Positions 24,894 to 32,592 of a DNA stretch of 64,000 nt are shown here, piece after piece. Position numbers and translations under genes: made by a program. Under the pieces are notes generated by a model that worked only from the letters and a program-made list of their open reading frames with translations, was not told the origin of the DNA and did no database searches. Position 1 is the first letter of the stretch; every line of letters begins with the position of its first letter. Source of the DNA: DAOUKH01 sp965219875 (GTDB lineage: Bacteria; Chloroflexota; Dehalococcoidia; SHYB01); NCBI GenBank assembly GCA_965219875.1, contig CBDCOW010000006.1:1-64000 (forward strand), written 5' to 3'.

Positions 24894-25739
24894 CTACACT
24901 TCTTCGATCAGAATCGTATAGATCGCGTCGCCGTCGGAGATGGCGGTGGCCGGGTCGCGAGGCGAGATGCTGTTCACCACGTCCATCCCCTCCACGACTT
25001 CGCCGAACACCGCGTGCGCACCATCGAGGTGCGGCGTCGGAACAAACGTGATGAAGAACTGGCTGCCGTTGGTATCGGGGCCGGCGTTCGCCATCGAGAT
25101 CACGCCGGCCTTGTGGACCAAGTCGGGGTGGAACTCGTCCTCGAAACTGTAGCCGGGGCCGCCGCCCCCCGTGCCGGTTGGATCGCCGCCCTGGACCATG
25201 AATCCCGGAATCACGCGATGGAACGTTACGCCGTTGTAGAAGCCGTTGCGCGCCAGGAAGACGAAGTTGTTCACCGTGCGCGGGGCCTGGTCGTCGAACA
25301 GGCGCAGCCGGAACTCGCCGCGCTCGGTGACGAAGGTGGCGAAGTAGTCCTTGCTGGTGTCGATGACCAGCGGCGGGGCGCTGCCGTAGCTCTGCGGCCC
25401 CGGCGTGGGCGACGAGAGTGCGGCCGGCGTGGGTGTCGGTGTCGGCGCTGGTGTAGCGGTTGGGACCGGCGTCGCGGTTGCCGTGGGTAGCGGCGTGGGT
25501 GTCGATGTCGGCGCTGGTGTAGCGGTTGGAACCGGCGTCGCGGTTGCCGTGGGTAGCGCCGTAGGCGTGGGTGTAGGCCGAGGAGTAGGAGTCGGCGCGG
25601 GCGTAGGCGTGGGTGTCGGCGCTGGCGTAGCGGTTGGGACCGGCGTCGAGGTAGGACTAGGGGTAGGCGGCGCGCCGCTACAGGAGACGCCTAGGACCAT
25701 GACGGCGGCAGTGAGTATTGACAGGGCGACGAGGCGCAA
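24894..25739 (-). CDS. Secreted lipoprotein cyclophilin with Thr-Pro linker (copy 1)
   Basis: 281 residues. Signal peptide with lipobox LGVSC (lipid Cys at 20), then about 95 residues of T/P/A/V-rich linker, then a cyclophilin-type peptidyl-prolyl isomerase domain (~124-281) with FHRVIPGFMVQGGDPTGTG and NTNGSQFFITF-type FITFVPTPHLDG motifs. It would act on the outer face of the membrane in folding exported proteins. Its domain is nearly identical to the copy at 26442-27140; the linker is much longer. Confidence 0.88.
   Translation of the reverse strand: MRLVALSILTAAVMVLGVSCSGAPPTPSPTSTPVPTATPAPTPTPTPAPTPTPRPTPTPTALPTATATPVPTATPAPTSTPTPLPTATATPVPTATPAPTPTPTPAALSSPTPGPQSYGSAPPLVIDTSKDYFATFVTERGEFRLRLFDDQAPRTVNNFVFLARNGFYNGVTFHRVIPGFMVQGGDPTGTGGGGPGYSFEDEFHPDLVHKAGVISMANAGPDTNGSQFFITFVPTPHLDGAHAVFGEVVEGMDVVNSISPRDPATAISDGDAIYTILIEEV
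25400..25690. repeat. Coding microsatellite of Thr-Pro/Ala codons
   Basis: Within the cyclophilin linker, blocks such as GCGGTTGGGACCGGCGTCGC recur at 25456, 25519 and 25627 on the plus strand with small variations, encoding T/P/A/V-rich spacer. The repeats make the length of the linker prone to slippage. Confidence 0.6.
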
Positions 25740-25873
25740 CGGAGCCCCCTTACAGGTACAGGAAAGAGGTGTCTGTCAAGGTAGCCCGTCGCCCGCATGA
25801 ACGGGGCATAGTTCCCTGCGCAAGGGTCTCCTAGGGGGATACACGCCGCGGACTCGCGGCCACCCTGCGAGCG

Positions 25874-26374
25874 CTAGGCTTCCTCGATCGAGATCGTCTT
25901 GATGGTCTCGCCGGGCTGGCGGGCGGAGCCTGGGTCGCGCGGCGAGATGGCGTTCACCACGTCCATCCCCTCCGTCACCTTGCCGAAGACGGCGTGCCGC
26001 CCGTCGAGGTGCGGCGTCGGTGCGAAGGTGATGAAGAACTGACTCCCGTTCGTGTTGGGGCCGGCGTTCGCCATTGAAAGCGAGCCCGTCTCGTGGACGA
26101 GCTCGGCGTGGAACTCATCCTCGAAGCGGTAGCCGGGGCCGCCGCTACCCGAGCCCGTCGGATCGCCGGCTTGGGCCATGAAGCCCGGGATCACGCGGTG
26201 GAAGGTGACGCCGTCGTAGAAGCCGTCCCGCGCCAGGAAGACGAAGTTGTTCACCGTCTTGGGGGCGCGGTCGGCGAAGAGCTCGATGCGGAACGAGCCG
26301 TTCTCCAGCTCGAACGTGGCGGCGTAGCTCTTGCTCGGATCGATGGACATGGCGGGCGGTTGGCTGTACGACAC
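25874..26374 (-). CDS. Cyclophilin, cytoplasmic (copy 2)
   Basis: 166 residues with no signal peptide: a bare cyclophilin domain with FHRVIPGFMAQAGDPTGSG, SMANAGPNTNGSQFFITFAP and FGKVTEGMDVVNAI. A peptidyl-prolyl cis-trans isomerase of the cytosol. It lies between the two lipoprotein cyclophilins, and its own last 22 codons are found again at 24800-24868. Confidence 0.92.
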   Translation of the reverse strand: MSYSQPPAMSIDPSKSYAATFELENGSFRIELFADRAPKTVNNFVFLARDGFYDGVTFHRVIPGFMAQAGDPTGSGSGGPGYRFEDEFHAELVHETGSLSMANAGPNTNGSQFFITFAPTPHLDGRHAVFGKVTEGMDVVNAISPRDPGSARQPGETIKTISIEEA

Positions 26375-26441
26375 AGATGCTCCCTTCAGAACTACCGGCC
26401 CCCTGGGCCGGGGCGGTCCGGAACGCGGGCCTTGGGCGGCC

Positions 26442-27140
26442 CTACACTTCTTCGATCAAAATCGTATAGATCGTATCGCCGTCGGAGATGGCCGTGGCCG
26501 GGTCGCGAGGCGAGATGCTGTTCGCTACGTCCATCCCTTCCACGACTTCGCCGAACACCGAGTGCACACCATCGAGGTGCGACGTCGGAACAAACGTGAT
26601 GAAGAACTGGCTCCCGTTGCTATCGGGGCCGGAGTTCGCCATCGAGATCACGCCCGCCTTATCGTGGACCAGGTCGGGGTGGAACTCGTCCTCGAAGCTA
26701 TAGCCGGGGCTGCCGCCTCCGGTGCCGGTGGGGTCGCCGCCTTGGGCCATGAACCCCGGGATCACGCGGTGGAAGGTCACGCCGTTGTAGTAGCCGTTGC
26801 GCGCCAGGAAGACGAAGTTGTTCACCGTGCGCGGGGCTTGGTCGTCGAACAGGCGGAGGCGGAACTCGCCTCGCTTGGTCACGAAGGTGGCGAAGTAGTC
26901 CTTGCTGGTGTCGATGACGAGGTCCGGGGCGCTGTCGTAGCTCTGCGGCCCCGGTGTGGGCGACGGACCTGCAGCCGCATCGCCGGACGGTGCGGGGGTG
27001 GGCGTCTCCAGGCGGAGCGGGGTCGGCGTGGGCTCGGGATCATCGCCGCCACAGGCGGCGGCGAGCGCGACGGTAGCAAGCAGCATGACCGCCACCAACA
27101 TCATCCTCGAACGAAGCGCGGCGAAACGGGCTCGGAACAT
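26442..27140 (-). CDS. Secreted lipoprotein cyclophilin (copy 3)
   Basis: 232 residues. Signal peptide MMLVAVMLLATVALAAAC with lipid Cys at about 30, a short TP/Gly linker to ~75, and a cyclophilin domain almost identical to copy 1 (FHRVIPGFMAQGGDPTGTG; SGPDSNGSQFFITF). Likely the parent of copy 1, which acquired a long linker. An exported folding catalyst. Confidence 0.9.
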   Translation of the reverse strand: MFRARFAALRSRMMLVAVMLLATVALAAACGGDDPEPTPTPLRLETPTPAPSGDAAAGPSPTPGPQSYDSAPDLVIDTSKDYFATFVTKRGEFRLRLFDDQAPRTVNNFVFLARNGYYNGVTFHRVIPGFMAQGGDPTGTGGGSPGYSFEDEFHPDLVHDKAGVISMANSGPDSNGSQFFITFVPTSHLDGVHSVFGEVVEGMDVANSISPRDPATAISDGDTIYTILIEEV

Positions 27141-27285
27141 CAGGGAACCCTCCGGGAGAGCGGCCGGGGCGCCGGACCCGCTCGGCAGTCTGTCTCTTTG
27201 GGGTTATGGCGCCGGACTATCAGGGGCCGGCGGCGCTCTATGATAGCATGGCGCGGCTCGCCCTTACCGCTATGAAGGTATGGCC

Positions 27286-28311
27286 ATGAAAGCCGTCGTA
27301 CTGGAGCAGCCCGGCTCGCCCGCCGGCCTTCGCCTACAAGAGGTCGAGACCCCGCGGCCCGGCCCGCGCCAGGCGCTGGTCAAGGTCGCCGCCGCCGGCG
27401 TGTGCCATCACGACGTCGCCGTGATGCGAGCGCAACTGCGCCGCGGCGTCAAGGAGCGCCTCGTCCTCGGCCACGAGATCGCCGGCGTCGTCGTGGAGAC
27501 CGGCGCCGAGGTCAGCGACTTCGCACGCGGCGACCGCGTCGCCTCGATTCTGACGAACTGCTGCGGCGAGTGCGCCCGCTGCCTCGCGGGACGCGAGCAC
27601 CGCTGCCTGCGGGGACATGGCATCGGCCACGGCATCGACGGGGGCTACGCCGAGCTCGTCGCCGTCGCCGCGGCGAGCCTGGCGCGCGTCCCCGATTCCG
27701 TCCCCCTGGAGCAGGCCTCCATCGCCGCCTGCCCCATCGGCGTCGTCCTCCGGGCCATCCGCGACCTCGCCCAGCCCCGGTCGGGGGAAACCGCCGTGGT
27801 GACCGGCGCGGGCGGAGGCGTCGGCATCCACGGCGTCGGCATCCTCAAAGCCAAGGGCGCGCGCGTCTTCGCCGTCACGACCTCGCCGGCGAAAGAAGCC
27901 GCCCTCGTCAAGGCCGGCGCGGACCACGTCATCGTCAGCCCCGATCTCGACTTCCACTGGGAAGTCCTCGCCCTCACCGACGACGCCGGCGCCGACGTCG
28001 TCCTCGATAGCCTCGGCTCGCGGGCCTTCGACGCGGCCTTCCAGAGCCTGGGCCAATACGGACGGCTCGTCTTCATCGGCGAGATGGGCGGCGGCGAAGT
28101 CTCGCTCAACCCCGCGGAGCTCCTCTTCAAGGACGCCCGCCTCATGGGCATGACCGGCGCCAACAAGGCCGACCTCATCGAGGCGCTCGCCATGATCGAA
28201 AGCGGCGCCGTCAGCCCCGTCGTCACGCCCTTCCCCCTCGCCGACGCCGCCCGCGTCCACCAGATGCTCCTCGACCGGACCGTCACCGGCCGGGCGGTGC
28301 TAATTCCGTAG
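27286..28311 (+). CDS. Zinc-dependent alcohol dehydrogenase
   Basis: 341 residues from the second ATG (27286), chosen because AAGG lies 7 bases before it; another ATG is 6 bases earlier. GVCHHDVAVMR carries the catalytic Cys, LGHEIAGVV the His/Glu, and NCCGECARCLAGREHRC the structural zinc Cys cluster. The Rossmann motif is GAGGGVGIHGVGILKAKGAR. Medium-chain dehydrogenase; substrate unknown. Stands alone on the plus strand. Confidence 0.88.
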   Translation: MKAVVLEQPGSPAGLRLQEVETPRPGPRQALVKVAAAGVCHHDVAVMRAQLRRGVKERLVLGHEIAGVVVETGAEVSDFARGDRVASILTNCCGECARCLAGREHRCLRGHGIGHGIDGGYAELVAVAAASLARVPDSVPLEQASIAACPIGVVLRAIRDLAQPRSGETAVVTGAGGGVGIHGVGILKAKGARVFAVTTSPAKEAALVKAGADHVIVSPDLDFHWEVLALTDDAGADVVLDSLGSRAFDAAFQSLGQYGRLVFIGEMGGGEVSLNPAELLFKDARLMGMTGANKADLIEALAMIESGAVSPVVTPFPLADAARVHQMLLDRTVTGRAVLIP

Positions 28312-28331
28312 GACGGTGGGAGCGCTGCTCG

Positions 28332-28601
28332 TCACGTGCGGTAGACGTCGCGGCGGTGAGCGGCTCGCAGCACGAGGACGACGAGCTCGCCGTCCAGCAC
28401 TTCGTATACGATGCGGTAGTCGCCAACCCGCAGACGGCGCAGCCCGCGCAACCCTCCCTTGAGGAGGGTGCCGGCCAACGGCTGTTCGCGGAGCCGGTCG
28501 ATGGCAGAGACTATGCGGGCTCGCGCCGGTTTTGGGATGCCCGCCAGATCTTTGGCCGCGCTGGCTTTAATCCGGACCGAGTAGCTCACGCCTGACTTCA
28601 T
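28332..28601 (-). CDS. ParE/RelE-type toxin
   Basis: 89 residues from ATG 28601. The fold signature is SVRIKASAAKDLAGIPKPAR, then LKGGLRGLRRLRVGDYRIVY and a last strand VLVLRAAHRRDVYRT; conserved Arg/His near the end fit the RelE ribosome-dependent RNase group. The ATG lies 35 bases inside the antitoxin gene, giving translational coupling; a GTG at 28589 is a possible alternative start. Confidence 0.88.
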   Translation of the reverse strand: MKSGVSYSVRIKASAAKDLAGIPKPARARIVSAIDRLREQPLAGTLLKGGLRGLRRLRVGDYRIVYEVLDGELVVLVLRAAHRRDVYRT

Positions 28602-28788
28602 CCCAGTCAAGAACGGGGTCCGACGGATCCTGGAGCCGGTCCAGTGCCGTGGAGAGGTCGTCGAAGTCCTCCAGATATCGCTCCAAGGCCAGGCGGACCA
28701 CGTCGGCACGGCTGCGTTTGAGATGCACGGCTGCCGCGTCCAGCGACACCGCAAGTTCGTCCGGTAAGCGCGCGGTGATTTGTGTCAT
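28567..28788 (-). CDS. Ribbon-helix-helix antitoxin partner of ParE/RelE
   Basis: 73 residues from ATG 28788 (GAGAG upstream). N-terminal ribbon-helix-helix MTQITARLPDELAVSLDAAA, LKRSRADVVRLALERYL for DNA binding, then an acidic C-terminal tail (EDFDDLSTALDRLQDPSDPV) for toxin binding. It would repress its own operon. Confidence 0.85.
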   Translation of the reverse strand: MTQITARLPDELAVSLDAAAVHLKRSRADVVRLALERYLEDFDDLSTALDRLQDPSDPVLDWDEVRRELLGPD

Positions 28789-28819
28789 CGGAATTCTCTC
28801 GATGGCATCAGAAGTCAAG

Positions 28820-28836
28820 CGATGCAATAGCCATCG
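28820..28836. promoter_or_regulatory. Candidate operator of the ParE/RHH pair
   Basis: CGATGCAATAGCCATCG, an inverted repeat (CGATG/CATCG, 7-base centre) 32 bases upstream of the antitoxin start. Position and symmetry fit an RHH binding site; no proof. Confidence 0.35.
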
Positions 28837-28889
28837 TTTGCGATTACCTTACTCTCAGAAACATCGGCGGTCAACGGGAATAGAGGAAA

Positions 28890-28911
28890 GGGGCGATTCG
28901 CGGATCGCCCC
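28890..28911. repeat. REP-like palindrome, GGGGCGAT type, copy 1
   Basis: GGGGCGAT, six-base loop, ATCGCCCC: a perfect 8-bp stem followed by TACG. A second copy with the same flanking TACGG lies at 58150-58171. Both are intergenic. Confidence 0.65.
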
Positions 28912-28982
28912 TACGCCGGAGGGCAGCGGTTTGACCGCGCGCCCGCCCCCTGCTTATCCTGACCGCCGACCGAGGAGCACCG

Positions 28983-29513
28983 ATGATGCAATCGACGACC
29001 TACGTGAACCACATGAACTTCGCCGTGCCGCCGGACGACCTGGAGGCGCTCGACGCCTGCATCGAGGCCGTCCTGCCGTGGCGGCGTTACGTCAAGCGCG
29101 ACGACATCATCGGCTACCGCATCGGCGATGGCGAGGATTCAGGCGGTGTCTTCATCCGGCCGGTCCAGGCCTCCGGCGAGATCGCCGCCGTAATGAAGCG
29201 CGTGCGGCGGAGCGTCCCCGACCTCGACCGCGCCCTCGTCTCGTTGGAACGCAGCCCCGCCGATTTCGCGGACCACTTCGGGTTCCGGGTGTCCAGCGTC
29301 GACGAGTGGGAGCGCCTGCTCGCGGGCTTCGAGGAGGCGGCGAACACCCACCCCGAATGGCGCCTCGCCGTCGTCGACGTGCACCGCCCCGGCGACCCCG
29401 GCGCGCTGACCGACCGCATCTATCAGGCATGGCTCCGCATCGGCCTGCTGGGCCCCATCCGCAACACCTTCGAGATGCAGTGCGAGAACCCCGACGCCGC
29501 CCCCCGGACGTAG
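28983..29513 (+). CDS. Uncharacterised protein
   Basis: 176 residues, not recognised with certainty. It begins TTYVNHMNFAVPPDDLEALD, followed by LPWRRYVKRDDIIGYRIG, a pattern reminiscent of half a glyoxalase/VOC module (NHxxFxV start), but the usual metal ligands cannot be placed. No signal peptide or membrane segment. GAGGAG precedes the first of two adjacent ATGs. It lies 22 bases before the hydrolase gene and is probably co-transcribed with it. Confidence 0.55.
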   Translation: MMQSTTYVNHMNFAVPPDDLEALDACIEAVLPWRRYVKRDDIIGYRIGDGEDSGGVFIRPVQASGEIAAVMKRVRRSVPDLDRALVSLERSPADFADHFGFRVSSVDEWERLLAGFEEAANTHPEWRLAVVDVHRPGDPGALTDRIYQAWLRIGLLGPIRNTFEMQCENPDAAPRT

Positions 29514-29535
29514 ACCCTCCTCCCCGCGACCACAC

Positions 29536-30183
29536 ATGAAAACCGAACCGCTCACCATCCCCAACGGCGACGTCGTCCTCGAAGCCGAGCTCGTGCTGCC
29601 CGACGGCGACGCGCCCGTCCCCGGCGTCGCCGTCTGCCATCCCCACCCGCAGTACGGCGGCGACATGCGCAACAACGTCGTTGTCGCGATCGTCCAAGGG
29701 CTGCTGGAGCGGGGCATCGCGGCGCTGCGGTTCAACTTCCGCGGCGCGGGCCGCAGCACGGGGACGTACTCCGAGGGTATCGGCGAACAGGAAGACGCCC
29801 TTGCCGCCTTCGCCGCCCTGCGGGAGCACGAGGCCATCGACCCGGGGCGGCTCGCCATCGCCGGCTACTCCTTCGGGGCCAACATCGCCCTCTCTCTGGC
29901 CCCGCACCTCGACGACGCGCTCGGCGTCGCGGCGGTAGCCCCGCCGCTGCAGGGGGTCTCGCGCCCCGAGGTCCTGAGCTACGCCAAGCCCAAGCTCATC
30001 GTCGCCGGCGACCGGGACTCCTTCGCCCACGCCGACGAGGTCCGCGCCGTCGTGGGCCGCATGGAAGGCGAGGCCCACCTGCGCGCGCTCGCCGGCGCCG
30101 ACCACTTCATGGGCGGCTACGAGGACGAGATCGCCGAGGCGGCGGGCGCGTTCTTCGCCTCGGTCCTCCAACCGACCCAGTAA
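29536..30183 (+). CDS. Alpha/beta hydrolase
   Basis: 215 residues of the small serine-hydrolase type. Nucleophile elbow GYSFGAN (Ser near 117), Asp in VAGDRDSF and His in GADHFMGG give a complete triad; the oxyanion strand is VAVCHPHPQYGGDMRN and FNFRGAGRSTG follows. This pattern is that of the COG2945-like esterase group. Substrate unknown; cytoplasmic. Confidence 0.85.
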   Translation: MKTEPLTIPNGDVVLEAELVLPDGDAPVPGVAVCHPHPQYGGDMRNNVVVAIVQGLLERGIAALRFNFRGAGRSTGTYSEGIGEQEDALAAFAALREHEAIDPGRLAIAGYSFGANIALSLAPHLDDALGVAAVAPPLQGVSRPEVLSYAKPKLIVAGDRDSFAHADEVRAVVGRMEGEAHLRALAGADHFMGGYEDEIAEAAGAFFASVLQPTQ

Positions 30184-30205
30184 CGGCCCAAGCGGGGCGG
30201 CGGCG

Positions 30206-30211
30206 TATACT
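30206..30211 (+). promoter_or_regulatory. -10 element for lspA, possibly leaderless
   Basis: TATACT ends 9 bases before the lspA ATG and there is no Shine-Dalgarno between them. A start 7 bases after the hexamer would leave only about 3 bases of leader. No clear -35 was found. Confidence 0.4.
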
Positions 30212-30220
30212 AGACCCGCT

Positions 30221-30730
30221 ATGCACCCCCCGCCGCGCTCCTTCGGCCGGAGCAGGCTCTTCCTCGCCGCGCTCCTCTTCGCCGTCATTGTCGTCTTCGA
30301 TCAGGTCACCAAGTTCGTGACCCGCGCCCGGCTCGACATCGGCGAAATCTGGCCCGATTGGCCGGTGCGCTTCACCCATGTGAAGAACAGCGGGAGCGCC
30401 TTCGGCCTCTTCGATGGGCAGACCTTCTTCCTCATCATCGCCTCAATCATCGCCATCGCCTTCATGGTGCACTTCTTCCGCCAGACCGCCGGATCGAGCC
30501 ACGTCCTCAGCGCCGCCATGGGCATGATCCTCGGCGGCGCGGTCAGCAACCTCGCCGACCGCATCCGCGACGGCAACGTGACCGACATGATCGAATTCCC
30601 CCACTACCCGGTCTTCAACGTCGCCGACTCCTCGGTCGTCATCGGCATCGTGATCGTCGTCCTCTACGTCCTCCTTGTGCCCAAGACCGGCGCCGAGCGC
30701 GCCGGACCGCCGGCGGAAGGCTCCCACTGA
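30221..30730 (+). CDS. lspA: Lipoprotein signal peptidase II
   Basis: 169 residues with four membrane segments. VVFDQVTKF, KNSGSAFGLF, NLADRIRDGNVTDMIEF and FNVADSSVVIG carry the conserved Asn and the two catalytic Asp. It removes signal peptides of lipoproteins such as the two cyclophilins nearby. Its stop overlaps the ATG of the next gene (TGATG). Confidence 0.95.
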   Translation: MHPPPRSFGRSRLFLAALLFAVIVVFDQVTKFVTRARLDIGEIWPDWPVRFTHVKNSGSAFGLFDGQTFFLIIASIIAIAFMVHFFRQTAGSSHVLSAAMGMILGGAVSNLADRIRDGNVTDMIEFPHYPVFNVADSSVVIGIVIVVLYVLLVPKTGAERAGPPAEGSH

Positions 30731-31665
30731 TGCCCGAGACGCGCTCGTTCACCGCGCCGCAGGGGCGGCCGAGGCTCGACGCGTTCCTTGGGGCGCAGGC
30801 GCCCGACCTCTCGCGCTCCTACGCCAAGAAGCTCATCGCCGACGGCATGGTCACCGTCAACGGCACGGAGGCCAAGCCGGCCTACGCCTTGCACGGCGGC
30901 GACCTCGTCTCGGTCGTCATCCCCGACCCCGAACGGCTCGACCTGACGCCCGAGTCCATTCCCCTCGCCGTCGTCTACGAAGACGCCGACCTCATCGTCG
31001 TCGACAAGTCCGCCGGCATGACGGTGCATCCCGCACCCGGCCATCCCCGCGGCACGCTGGTCCACGCCCTGCTGGCGCACTGCCCCGACCTGGCGGGCAT
31101 CGGCGGGGTCGAGCGCCCCGGCATCGTCCACCGCCTCGACAAGGACACCTCGGGGCTGATCGCCGCGGCCAAGAACGCCGCCGCCCACCGCTCGCTCACC
31201 GGCCAATTCAAGGCGCGCACCGTGTCGAAGATGTACCTGGCGTTGGTAAAGGGCCGTCCCCGCCAATCTGAAGGGAGCATCGACGCGCCGCTGGGCCGCG
31301 ACCCCCGGCACCGCAAGCGCATCGCCCCCGTCGACGGCGGGCGCGAGGCCGTCACCGGCTACCGCACCGCCGCCCCGTTCGAGGGCGCGACGCTCCTCGA
31401 AGTCCGTCCCCTAACGGGCCGCACGCATCAGATACGGGCGCACTTCGCCTCAATCGGCCATCCCCTAGTCGGCGACGCGCTCTACGGCGGCAAGTCGGCG
31501 CTCCTGGTGCGGCACTTCCTCCACGCGGCGCGCCTCGAAATCGACCATCCGCGGACGGGCCACCGGCTCGCGCTGGAATCGCCGTTGCCCGCCGACCTCA
31601 CGGCGGCGCTCGACGCCCTGACGCCGTTGACACCTGAAAAGAAACGTCCCTATAATGCCCGTTGA
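30730..31665 (+). CDS. rluD: RluA/RluD-family 23S rRNA pseudouridine synthase
   Basis: 311 residues. N-terminal S4 RNA-binding domain (PRLDAFLGAQAPDLSRSYAK) and a RluA catalytic domain with GIVHRLDKDTSGL (catalytic Asp) and LLEVRPLTGRTHQIRAHFAS. The lspA-rluD pairing is common in bacteria. Which uridines are modified cannot be read from the sequence. Its 3' end contains the rpsU promoter. Confidence 0.92.
   Translation: MPETRSFTAPQGRPRLDAFLGAQAPDLSRSYAKKLIADGMVTVNGTEAKPAYALHGGDLVSVVIPDPERLDLTPESIPLAVVYEDADLIVVDKSAGMTVHPAPGHPRGTLVHALLAHCPDLAGIGGVERPGIVHRLDKDTSGLIAAAKNAAAHRSLTGQFKARTVSKMYLALVKGRPRQSEGSIDAPLGRDPRHRKRIAPVDGGREAVTGYRTAAPFEGATLLEVRPLTGRTHQIRAHFASIGHPLVGDALYGGKSALLVRHFLHAARLEIDHPRTGHRLALESPLPADLTAALDALTPLTPEKKRPYNAR
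31627..31656 (+). promoter_or_regulatory. Perfect consensus sigma70 promoter for rpsU-yqeY
   Basis: TTGACA (31627-31632), 18-base spacer, TATAAT (31651-31656): both hexamers are exact consensus. It lies wholly inside the last codons of rluD. The predicted start is about 31663, at the base of a strong hairpin. Confidence 0.85.
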
Positions 31666-31686
31666 GCCCAGCGCGAAACTGGGCTC
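31664..31686 (+). promoter_or_regulatory. 5'-terminal hairpin in the rpsU leader
   Basis: GAGCCCAG (31664-31671), loop CGCGAAA, CTGGGCTC (31679-31686): a perfect 8-bp stem that would sit at the very 5' end of the rpsU message, 10 bases before the Shine-Dalgarno. It may stabilise the mRNA or regulate S21 translation; a weak rluD terminator is an alternative because GTTTC follows. Confidence 0.45.
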
Positions 31687-31713
31687 GTTTCATGGAGAGG
31701 GGAGGTGGTATGT

Positions 31714-31917
31714 GTGGTCGAAGTAAGACTCGGTATGGAAGAATCGTTCGACTCGATGCTGCGCCGCTTCAACAAGCGCGTGCAACAGGACGGCATCCTG
31801 GCTGAGGCGCGCCGGCGGGAGCATTTCGAGAAGCCAAGCACCAAGCGCAAGAAGAAGGAAGCCGCCAAGCGCCGCAAGAGCGCCCGTCAGAGCCGGCGGC
31901 AGACGACGGCGACGTAA
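31714..31917 (+). CDS. rpsU: 30S ribosomal protein S21
   Basis: 67 residues from GTG 31714, preceded by GGGGAGGTGG 6 bases away. Sequence landmarks VRLGMEESFDSMLRRFNKRV and LAEARRREHFEKPSTKRKKK are those of bS21, with the basic C-terminus. It helps mRNA binding on the small subunit. The stop abuts the start of the next gene. Confidence 0.94.
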   Translation: MVEVRLGMEESFDSMLRRFNKRVQQDGILAEARRREHFEKPSTKRKKKEAAKRRKSARQSRRQTTAT

Positions 31918-32367
31918 ATGGGCCTCCGAGAACGGCTCGACGCCGACCTCAAGGACGCCATGCGCGCCCGCGATCGGACACGGTTGGACACGGTGCGGCA
32001 GATCAAGTCGACCGTGGACACCGAGGAGGCGCGTAAGGGCGCCGAGTTCGACGACGCCGCTATCGAAGAGATCGTCACGCGGCTGGCTCGCCAGCACCGC
32101 GAGAGCATCGACGTCTTCCGTCAAAAGGACCGCGCCGAGCTCGCCGACAAGGAGGAGGCGGAGCTTGCCCTACTGCTCGCCTACCTCCCCGAGCAGCTCA
32201 CCGCGGAGCAGATTCGCGCCCTGGCCGAAGAGGCCGCGGCGGAGGTCGGCGCGGCAGGCCCCTCCGACAAGGGCAAGGTGATGGGCCGGCTCATGCCCCA
32301 AGTCAAGGGCCGCGCCGAAGGCAAGCTCGTCAACCAGACCGTCACCGACCTCCTCGCCGCCCTCTAG
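31918..32367 (+). CDS. yqeY: GatB/YqeY domain protein
   Basis: 149 residues: LRERLDADLKDAMRARDRTR, TVRQIKSTVDT, LLAYLPEQLT, and GKVMGRLMPQVKGRAEGKLV are diagnostic. It resembles the tail domain of GatB that contacts tRNA; the role of the free-standing form is unclear. Starts at the base after the rpsU stop, a frequent rpsU-yqeY operon. Confidence 0.92.
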   Translation: MGLRERLDADLKDAMRARDRTRLDTVRQIKSTVDTEEARKGAEFDDAAIEEIVTRLARQHRESIDVFRQKDRAELADKEEAELALLLAYLPEQLTAEQIRALAEEAAAEVGAAGPSDKGKVMGRLMPQVKGRAEGKLVNQTVTDLLAAL

Positions 32368-32390
32368 CGCCAGGCCGCCGTTCACGATCA

Positions 32391-32418
32391 GGACCGCCTT
32401 CGGACGGTCTTTCTTTCT
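32391..32418 (+). terminator. Rho-independent terminator after yqeY
   Basis: GGACCGCC-TTCG-GACGGTC stem with one internal mismatch and a UUCG tetraloop, followed by TTTCTTTCT. It ends the rpsU-yqeY transcript. Confidence 0.75.
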
Positions 32419-32427
32419 GCCAATTCG

Positions 32428-32592
32428 AGACCTTTGCGCAACCCACCTGCGGGCAAGCTAGGGGTGGGACCGGGAGGTCTTGCCTCTTCTCCCCACGGGA
32501 GAAGATTGAGATGAGGGGCCCCCTTTCAACCACCAACGGGCCATCGAAGCCCGCCACCCTCGCGCCAGTCAGCCCCGGTTACGCAAAGGTCT
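32428..32592 (+). mobile_element. MITE-like element, family A, copy 2 (intact)
   Basis: 165 bp with 15-base terminal inverted repeats: AGACCTTTGCGCAAC at the left, GTTACGCAAAGGTCT at the right (one mismatch). Flanked by perfect 7-bp direct repeats CAATTCG (32421-32427 and 32593-32599). Contains the family-A centre TTCTCCCCACGGGAGAAG. It is the only full copy outside the palindromic host repeat, so it shows the element ends most clearly. No reading frame of note. Confidence 0.8.

Noticed and set aside
25405..25800. Val/Gly-repeat plus-strand frame
   Set aside because: Antisense of the cyclophilin Thr-Pro linker.
28602..28754. N-terminal extension of the ParE/RelE toxin
   Set aside because: It would read through the antitoxin gene in another frame; the toxin fold begins at 28601 or 28589.
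31664..31686. Hairpin as rluD terminator
   Set aside because: It lacks a proper U-tract and lies at the predicted start of the rpsU message, so a leader role is favoured, though not proven.
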